From NCBI GenBank assembly GCA_965364735.1, contig CBDTYW010000011.1:1-31430 (forward strand): 31,430 bases of DNA, read 5' to 3'. This DNA comes from CBDTYW01 sp965364735 (GTDB lineage: Bacteria; Actinomycetota; Nitriliruptoria; Nitriliruptorales; Nitriliruptoraceae). Positions 17,301 to 22,305 of the stretch are shown piece after piece; the stretch's first letter is position 1; every line of letters starts with the position of its first letter. The notes under the pieces are model-generated. The model saw only the letters and a list, made by a program, of their open reading frames with translations, was not told where the DNA came from and searched no databases. The translations under genes were made by a program, and so were the position numbers.

Positions 17301-20300
17301 GCTGGACGACCTCGCCGACCTCGGCCTCGAGGACCTCTTCGACCTCGGCGGTCTGACGATCCTCGACATCCTCCCGATCCTCGGCGCAACGCTCTTCGCC
17401 GACCTGCTCCAGATCATCCACGACTCACCGGCAGGCGACACCGTGTCGCTGCTGGACCTCGTCCTCGCGCTGCTCCCGTCCGACCAGATCCCGTGGACGG
17501 AGATCGACATCAGCCGCGGCGGCATCCAGCACGCCGTCGACGGCAACGCCGCCACCAACGTCGTCTTCACGATCGACGTGACCACGAACGGACAGAACGC
17601 CACGGAGCCGTTCGAGGTGCGCCTCGACCTGCCCGGCGGTGCGTTCGTCGGCCAAGATGCGCCTGCTGCCTTCAGCGCGGTCGGCGCGCTCCAGCCGGTC
17701 GACCTGCAGGCCCAGCAGCTCGGCGAGCAGGTCATCTTCACGATCCCCCCGCAGGCCAACGGCACGTTCTCCCTGGTCGTCACCGCGGCTGCCCCGCTCT
17801 CGCTGGGCACCAACACGGCGGACGTCGCCGTCCAGCACGCGACCTTGGGGACCGAGACCGACTCCGTCGAGGTGTCCGTGGTCGAGGAGTTCGAGCCGAA
17901 CGACACCGTCGCCGATGCTGCGAACTCCCCCGACCTCGAGGGTGACGTCGTGGTGCTCAGCCACATCGGCGCACCCGGCGACGTCGACCTGTTCCCGGTG
18001 ACGCTCGAGCCCGGCGAGGCGTTCAGCGCCTTCCTCGGCAACGTGCCGAAGGGCACCGACCTCGACCTCGTGCTCTACGGGCCACCCGGCACCGAGGTGC
18101 CCGGCGTCACCGTCGACGACGTCGAGGGTGGCGGGGAGACGACCCAGGTCGCGCAGGACGTCGTCCTGCTGACCGACCGTCCCGCGATCCAGATCTCCGC
18201 AAACCGAGGTCGCTCGACGGAGCGCGTGGACCTGCCCCCGGTGCAGTTCGCCGGCGAGTACCTCGTCCAGGTGACCGGCTACAACGAGAGCGCGGCCGCG
18301 CCGCCCTACTCGCTGCAGGCAAGCGTCACCCCGGCGCCGGTCCTGCCACCGTGCGCACCGTGGCCCGCTGGGCTCACGACGACCGACGCCACCGGCAGCG
18401 CGCCGGTGACCGTCGCCGACGCGAGCACCCAGACCCTCTTCCTCGTACACCGTGACCGCTACGCGGGCGCCTACGGGCAGGCCGCGGTGGCCGACCTCGA
18501 CGCCCTGCTCGCGCAGGTCGCGGCGCTCGACGGCGCCGCCAACGACCCGCTCGTCAACGGCCACGTGATGGTGCTTGACGAGATCCCGACCATCGACACC
18601 GCCTACGACGCGTGGGACGCCGCACGCTGCGACGTGAACGCCGCCAACGTGATCGTGGAGGCCATCCGCACGGAGATCGACGCGCTGCGCACCGGGGTCG
18701 CCCCGAACATCGCGCACATCGTCGTGGTCGGTCCGGACGAGCAGGTGCCGTTCGCACGTATCCCGGACTTCACCGACATCGCCAACGAGCGCACGTTCGC
18801 CGACGAGCAGCTTCGCCGGATCCAGGGCCAGGACGTCAGCGACGAGCTGCACGCCGCGCTGCTGTTCGGCTATTACCTGTCGGACAACGCCTACGCGGAC
18901 TCGCTCGCCGAGGTCGCGCTGAACCGCCCGATCCACATCCCCGAGCTCGCGGTCGGCCGCCTCGTCGAGGCGTCGTCGGAGATCCACGGACAGCTCCAGC
19001 AGTTCCTCGACTTCGACGGGCGTCTCGACCCGGCGACCGAGAGCTTCGTCGCCGGGTACGACTTCCTCGCTGATGGCGCGGAGGCTGTCGCGGACGCCGT
19101 CGCCGCCTCTGGCAGCACGGTCGACGAGCTGATCAGCGATGTGTGGGACGCCGACGAGGTCCGGGCACGTCTGGCCGGCACGGGCTCCCAGGACATCGTC
19201 TCGGCGAACGCCCACTACAACGCGACGAGCCTGCTCTCGGCGCTTGAGGACGCCAACGGCACGCAGGCGGACCTGTTCGACGCGAACGAGGTCGTCGGCG
19301 ACTACGCCGGCACGATCTCGTTCACGATGGGCTGTCACTCCGCGCTGAGCCTGTCCGACATCTCGGTCGGCGCGACGCCGGACTGGGCTCAGGTCTGGTC
19401 CGCGCACGGTGCGCAGTACGTCGGCAACACCGGCTTCGGCTACGGCGAGACCGAGACGGTCGCGTTGTCCGAGGCCCTGATGGTCGGGTTCGCGGAGAAC
19501 CTCGACGGGTCGATGACGATCGGTCAGGCGCTGGCCTTCGCGAAGTCCTCCTACGCCGCAGACCTGTCGTCCTACGGCGTCTACGACGAGAAGGTCCTCA
19601 TGGAGGCGACCTTCTACGGCATGCCGAACTACGTCATCGGCGCGCCGGGAGCCCCCGCTCCGGTCCAGCCCGAGCAGCCGCTCGTCGTCGACCATGGCCT
19701 CCGGGCCGTGACCGACGTCGACATCACGCCCGGCACCACGCCGATCGTCGCGCAGACCAACGGTGACGGCGAGACGTACTTCGTCGTCAACGACGGCACC
19801 GTCGATCTCCAGCCGCAGGTGACGCACGAGCGGCCGATCCAGCCGCGCTACGACGTCGAGGTGACCGCGCACGACGGCACGGGAGGCGTCGCCGCCCGCG
19901 CCACCGGCGTGATCATCGAGGCGCTGGACCTCGTCGACGCGGTCGCGATCGACCCGGTCATCTCACGGCCGATCGTGGACCAGTCCAGCGAGGCCGAGGA
20001 GCCGGAGTTCCGGGACGGGATCTTCCCGTCCGTGTTCACCCGGGTCAGCCGCTACGACACGCCGATCGGTCCGCGTGACCGCCTCGTCGTGGTCCCCGGA
20101 CAGTTCCGTGGTTCCCGGACGGCCGGCGTCCAGACGCTGTTCCGCGACATGGACCTGACCGTCTACTACGCCGAGCCGGGTGACACCGACCGCACCCAGC
20201 CGCGGATCGTCGCCACGAAGGCGGCCGTCAACGGCACCGCGGTCGGCTTCCGGGTCGACGCGGGCGACGCTGCAGGTCCGCTCACCCGGGTGCTCGTCCT

Positions 20301-22185
20301 CTTCTCCGAGCCGGGCTCCACCCAGTGGCGCTCCGTCGATCTCGCGAAGTCCGGCCAGGCCGGAGCAGCCGAGCGGTGGACCGGTGGCGCGGCGCTCTCG
20401 CAGACGCTGGCCACCGGCCAGGAGGTCGCCTACTTCGTCCAGGTCGTGGACGGCTCCGGGAACGTCGGCGTGTCGTCGGCCAAGGCGCTGTTCCACTCCG
20501 CGCCCGTGCTGGAGGACATCGCTCCCCCGGTGGGCGGCGGCGATGACGAGACCCCGGCGACCCCGGCTGCCAGCGGGACCCAGCAGGTCGGCCAGTGGTT
20601 CACCGGTCCGGTCACGGTCTCCGCGGACGGCGACGCGGACGGCGACGCGGTCCTGTCGGTCAACGGACAGGTCGTGCAGAGCCCGATCACCATCACCGAG
20701 TCCGGCACCTACGAGGTGAGCGTGCTCGACGAGGGCGTCACGACGACGAGCTTCGTGCTCGTCGACGTCGACGATCCGTTCCTGCGGATCGACACCCCGG
20801 TGAACGGTGGCATCTACGCCCAGGGCTCGACCCTGCAGGTCCGCACGACGATGCAGGACACCGGCTCCGGCATCGACCCCGCCTCGGCGACCAGCCACCC
20901 GACCTCGTCGCAGACCGCGGTCATCGGCGACGACAGCCTGACCCTCAACGTGTCCGACAACGTCGGCCGCTCGGCGAGCGCGACCGCGTCCTGGACGATC
21001 GTCGCCGCGGCCGTCGAGGCGAGCGGGACGGTGGGAACGCCCGCCACGCTGCAGGTCGACGGGCTCACGTCCGACGCCGGCATCGCGGTGGACTGGGGCG
21101 ACGGAGCCGGGTTCGTTTCGACCGCCGGCACGGCCAGCGGCAACGGGTTCTCGTTCTCCCACTCCTATGCCGCGGATGGCTCCTTCGGGGTGCGCGTTCG
21201 TCGTGCGGGCACGAAGGTCCAGGCCGGGCTCATCGCGGTGTCGCCGGCCGGAGGCGGCGACGTCACCGGTCCGACGGTCACGATCGATGCGCCGGTCGAC
21301 GGGGGCATCTATCGCCGGCACGCGGACGTCGACGTGATCATCACCGCGACCGACGCCGAGAGCGGCGTGGACGCAGCGACGCTCGCGGACGAGCCGACGC
21401 AGGCGGACACGTCCAGCTTCGGCGAGGAGACGCTGACGGTCGACGTGTCGGACAACGCCGGCAACGAGACGATCGCGACGTCGACCTACGACGTGATCAT
21501 CCCGCTGACCCAGCCGTTCGCGCGGGTGGGGAACACGGCCAGCGTGTACGTCTTCGGGCTGAACGACCCGGCCGGGATCTCGGTCGACTGGGGCGCCGGT
21601 GACGGCTTCGAGGCGGTCCAGCCCTCCGCCGTCAGCACGCACAGCTCGTGGATGCGCATCCGTCACTCCTACGCCGAGCAGGGGATCTTCCGCCCCGTCG
21701 TCAGGCGTGCCGGCACCGTCGTCAGCTCGAGCCAGGTGATGGTCGCCGACCCGGACCGCTCCCGGGTCAAGGGCAACGGCAAGATCTTCGCCGCGCCCGG
21801 ATCTGCGCCGGGTGCCCCGAACGCGAGCGGCAACGTGGAGTTCGACGTCGATGCACGCTGGAAGTACACCAACAAGCACGGCTGGCAGACGAAGGGCAAG
21901 TTCAAGCTCGACCTGAGGCAGCTCGGGCTCGGCAAGTTCCAGTCCGACGGGATCGCCACCATCGTCTTCATCGACGATCAGGCGTGGTACGTGGGCTCCG
22001 GAAGGCTCGACGGTCGTCGGTACTACAGCTACGCGGTCACCGTGACCGACGGCAACCCGGACCTGCTGCGCATGGTCATCCGGCGCGGCAACGGGGCGCT
22101 GGTGTTCGACAACGGCACCAGCTCCGATCCGTTCGATGACCCGGGCACGCCGATCTCCAAGGGCTCGTTGAAGATCACGCGCTGA
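11308..22185 (+). CDS. Giant secreted beta-helix protein with PISAI array and C25-like protease region
   Basis: 3625 residues. The ATG at 11308 has GAAGGG upstream and starts a Sec signal peptide (basic MPHTAPLHRR, hydrophobic core, PAFA at about 32-35). Regions by residue: CSLREA-type motifs GSCTLRAAF (Cys66) and CSLRAAVTE (Cys625), each opening a right-handed beta-helix of GGAI/GGGL and S-N-T turns, to about 1470; PISAI pentads 1525-1874; an Asp/Leu-rich, probably helical stretch to about 2060; a DUF11-like beta domain to 2191; a PPC-like domain beginning EFEPNDT (about 2193-2341); a gingipain/C25-like region about 2372-2780 with candidate His2636 (ANAHYN) and Cys2676 (MGCHSA); two Ig-plus-PKD-like units about 3154-3480; and a terminal domain resembling the post-COAP type. 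No LPXTG or membrane anchor is seen, so it is exported and either released or held non-covalently. A paralogue starts at 27756. Likely an adhesin or processed surface fibre; function inferred. Confidence 0.85.
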   Translation: MPHTAPLHRRITSVVAVLGLVVGVIAVGPTSPAFALTNLNLVVDSPDDFGDASPGDGSCDDGTGSCTLRAAFEEHSATNDTGTTTVTVPGWRIVLDDTLYAAPAVSRELVLQGVGMGATILDGDDATFSPAGGFAIPSPATARRVIEVAEGSLTLNDLTVTGGASQNQLNLAGTVNFGGGGLLVDFPGDNLTLSNTEFTSNVSTLSGGGLEYWGTGAVQITGSAFYGNTTNSLGGGAAINVNASSVLIEDTDFERNGLRPGSAIEPPASFVPRQGGGLYLNDNATLRGLRFTDNTALEGGGLFLASNFVTLSDSDLSGNHAWENGGGVHASDVGGTLSVSTTEFVSNGAFDPDGDGGYDDGLGGAISVGAGRLNVTDSGFSLNFARDGGAIARQGAAPTNSINVDTSWFEANTAHRNGGAYAALIDSATFGSSTAIFDSVSLLANAATTGDGGAVYNADSDGAIFRFTTLSDNVAAGTNHLHAVDPGSVTVNLSLADFDGASTDCLNVDSSATKYASLATCSLSSTAADQTFGAPVVEQGPSVAVGNGQMGRFQTVAASTGGAVVSGPSCNGDDQRGAARLQSGTTCDHGAIQSGFLVNEDGDLPDLTPGDGLCDTDNGTVGEQCSLRAAVTEGNLLTGTAAIDVIPLNNPWVPDVNAVLTVTQDTILVERPAADNSRTVRVNHAADDSLFEVAAGVSLDVNGLWLSFGATAANLGTFFRLLNGADLRLMNMEIDGGIATTDGGAIHAAGLNDLVLRDVEMTWNQAGDSGGAIHMTSGSLTLRDSFVGLERGDDPGPNLARLSGGAIHATGSSDLDIRSTIFANNGVGTTDLAAPNNRFGGAISLEGGSVARFGDTSFTDNIAGQGGTSVFGYGAAISNNDGQVTFAPVSRAAVFDSSFTNNDTPAGAAGAIYTVTGISRVRNAFVTGNDAVFGSGAFEVPGSGTISIVGSEVSANTSGAAFGGAVSAGVGGTVILADTFFENNSSTTEGGAVHVAGSVETHLHGLTFKGNVAGDFGGAINANVPIQIRSSTFIDNDGGAAGGAIRLTTNAVGSVIEDSSIGTVANPNLAATGAGISADSAVDIINTDVVGQGNSGALGGNIDLDVPTGETTRIIGGSVTDGTASSGGGIRYTGLGALVIDGTTISDNAVNSVGDEGGGIAVLGADFTMRNATVSRNAAPNGNGGGIFVFTDGENSVLIEDSLFEDNTGDSATGTAIHLEQDSPLTLRRTTITDDPFANGFDVSGSDGPGADGPIVLDEVTFVGDPTNDVRPYMLIIARPFTMLSSTLTGGSVIVNNNSAPATILNSTFELTGIEVYGDLDVVRSTFFGNSGLEPALEVFANAALTVTSSTIVGYTGSAIETTSTVTPIVDRSILEGNSPSECIGTIEVSYTLIGTSGGGCTLTGPQLATNILDDTADLAPILADNGGLTETLLFQSSSAAVDVAPEIGTVATDQRGLFGVVNGLADLGAVEAQVGELAAPSLTVSILADQPVYTPGASIVPSSDISAQEIQSSSLNQTNVLEAPISAIPISAIPISAIPISAIPISAIDLTLPGVQETLAGTPLNEIRLFEPIGQNGQVENIRQLLELSTTGLENRPRQSITLQNVLDDPGTAPVILSAPISAIDFGETPISAIPISAIPISAIPISAIDWVTILDDQTTTDPAEALCNLFAANGFSCGDLGTTPGDATILDAAIAGAPISAIPISAIPISAIPISAIPISAIPISAINLSASPISAIPISAIPISAIEVNGTPISAIPISAIEVEGVPISAIPISAIPISAIPISAIPISAIPISAINVTGSPISAIPISAIPISAINPQSSPISAIPISAIPISAIPISAIPISAIPISAIDAQASPISAIPISAIPISAIDQIIDCNLVDCQNDTLGDAGDAGAILGTATVGLLGDTLSAEGSILSDIIAYVDRQALGVQAALDATVTGDLGTYGTALFDDLLPLTGLDLATTPLQDILPGLPLDIDGLRQLMDAIGSQESQQLLDDLADLGLEDLFDLGGLTILDILPILGATLFADLLQIIHDSPAGDTVSLLDLVLALLPSDQIPWTEIDISRGGIQHAVDGNAATNVVFTIDVTTNGQNATEPFEVRLDLPGGAFVGQDAPAAFSAVGALQPVDLQAQQLGEQVIFTIPPQANGTFSLVVTAAAPLSLGTNTADVAVQHATLGTETDSVEVSVVEEFEPNDTVADAANSPDLEGDVVVLSHIGAPGDVDLFPVTLEPGEAFSAFLGNVPKGTDLDLVLYGPPGTEVPGVTVDDVEGGGETTQVAQDVVLLTDRPAIQISANRGRSTERVDLPPVQFAGEYLVQVTGYNESAAAPPYSLQASVTPAPVLPPCAPWPAGLTTTDATGSAPVTVADASTQTLFLVHRDRYAGAYGQAAVADLDALLAQVAALDGAANDPLVNGHVMVLDEIPTIDTAYDAWDAARCDVNAANVIVEAIRTEIDALRTGVAPNIAHIVVVGPDEQVPFARIPDFTDIANERTFADEQLRRIQGQDVSDELHAALLFGYYLSDNAYADSLAEVALNRPIHIPELAVGRLVEASSEIHGQLQQFLDFDGRLDPATESFVAGYDFLADGAEAVADAVAASGSTVDELISDVWDADEVRARLAGTGSQDIVSANAHYNATSLLSALEDANGTQADLFDANEVVGDYAGTISFTMGCHSALSLSDISVGATPDWAQVWSAHGAQYVGNTGFGYGETETVALSEALMVGFAENLDGSMTIGQALAFAKSSYAADLSSYGVYDEKVLMEATFYGMPNYVIGAPGAPAPVQPEQPLVVDHGLRAVTDVDITPGTTPIVAQTNGDGETYFVVNDGTVDLQPQVTHERPIQPRYDVEVTAHDGTGGVAARATGVIIEALDLVDAVAIDPVISRPIVDQSSEAEEPEFRDGIFPSVFTRVSRYDTPIGPRDRLVVVPGQFRGSRTAGVQTLFRDMDLTVYYAEPGDTDRTQPRIVATKAAVNGTAVGFRVDAGDAAGPLTRVLVLFSEPGSTQWRSVDLAKSGQAGAAERWTGGAALSQTLATGQEVAYFVQVVDGSGNVGVSSAKALFHSAPVLEDIAPPVGGGDDETPATPAASGTQQVGQWFTGPVTVSADGDADGDAVLSVNGQVVQSPITITESGTYEVSVLDEGVTTTSFVLVDVDDPFLRIDTPVNGGIYAQGSTLQVRTTMQDTGSGIDPASATSHPTSSQTAVIGDDSLTLNVSDNVGRSASATASWTIVAAAVEASGTVGTPATLQVDGLTSDAGIAVDWGDGAGFVSTAGTASGNGFSFSHSYAADGSFGVRVRRAGTKVQAGLIAVSPAGGGDVTGPTVTIDAPVDGGIYRRHADVDVIITATDAESGVDAATLADEPTQADTSSFGEETLTVDVSDNAGNETIATSTYDVIIPLTQPFARVGNTASVYVFGLNDPAGISVDWGAGDGFEAVQPSAVSTHSSWMRIRHSYAEQGIFRPVVRRAGTVVSSSQVMVADPDRSRVKGNGKIFAAPGSAPGAPNASGNVEFDVDARWKYTNKHGWQTKGKFKLDLRQLGLGKFQSDGIATIVFIDDQAWYVGSGRLDGRRYYSYAVTVTDGNPDLLRMVIRRGNGALVFDNGTSSDPFDDPGTPISKGSLKITR
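15880..15954 (+). repeat. PISAI array, block A (5 units)
   Basis: Five consecutive 15-base units, each encoding Pro-Ile-Ser-Ala-Ile, residues 1525-1549 of the giant protein. Four of the serine codons are AGC and one TCC. The block is followed by DLTLP and about 70 residues without the pentad. Confidence 0.95.
16168..16257 (+). repeat. PISAI array, block B (5 units, one spacer pentad)
   Basis: One PISAI, the spacer pentad DFGET, then four PISAI units, in unbroken five-residue register. It is followed by DWVTI and a roughly 50-residue segment with two cysteines before block C. Confidence 0.95.
16405..16929 (+). repeat. PISAI array, block C (35 pentads)
   Basis: 525 bases, exactly 35 pentads: runs of 6, 3, 2, 6, 3, 6 and 3 PISAI units (29 in all) separated by six single spacer pentads NLSAS, EVNGT, EVEGV, NVTGS, NPQSS and DAQAS. 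Serine is encoded by AGC, TCC or TCG and alanine by GCG or GCC in no fixed pattern, while the amino acids are invariant. It ends with DQIID and a two-cysteine segment. Confidence 0.95.
20764..21744 (+). repeat. Two Ig-plus-PKD-like units near the C-terminus of giant protein 1
   Basis: The order repeats. Unit 1: IDTPVNGGIYAQG, a GSGIDPAS segment, LTLNVSDNVG, then VDWGDGAGF ending HSYAADGSFGVRVRRAGT. Unit 2: IDAPVDGGIYRRH, an ESGVDAAT segment, LTVDVSDNAGN, then VDWGAGDGF ending HSYAEQGIFRPVVRRAGT. The shared blocks show an internal duplication of a two-domain module. Confidence 0.8.
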
Positions 22186-22244
22186 CCACGCGCCCGTCCA
22201 CCGACGTCGACGAAGTCGTCGCCCCGATCCCCCGGACCAGTGAC

Positions 22245-22305
22245 TAGGGTCGTGTGACCCTGCGTGACCACACCCATGCAGGGCACGGCACACGGGAGCT
22301 CGGTC
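22245..22305 (+). promoter_or_regulatory. Promoter candidate and structured leader of the MPQTG surface protein
   Basis: TAGGGT at 22245-22250 is a -10-like hexamer, the same as before the second giant gene. The leader then folds on paper into nested stems: outer CGTGTG (22251-22256) with CACACG (22289-22294), inner CCTGCGTG (22259-22266) with CATGCAGG (22275-22282, one G-U pair). GGGAG (22294-22298) directly follows and serves ATG 22306. No -35 is obvious. Confidence 0.4.

Noticed and set aside
15379..17421. Long minus-strand open frames across the PISAI region, encoding DRDGAD-type and EIGIA-type repeats
   Set aside because: They are mirror images of the 15-base repeat in a high-GC gene. 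They lack a ribosome-binding site and cross into non-repetitive parts of a clearly coding frame on the plus strand.
22201..22225. GACGA-AG-TCGTC stem after giant gene 1 as a terminator
   Set aside because: Only a five-base stem with a two-base loop and no T-run; too weak to call.
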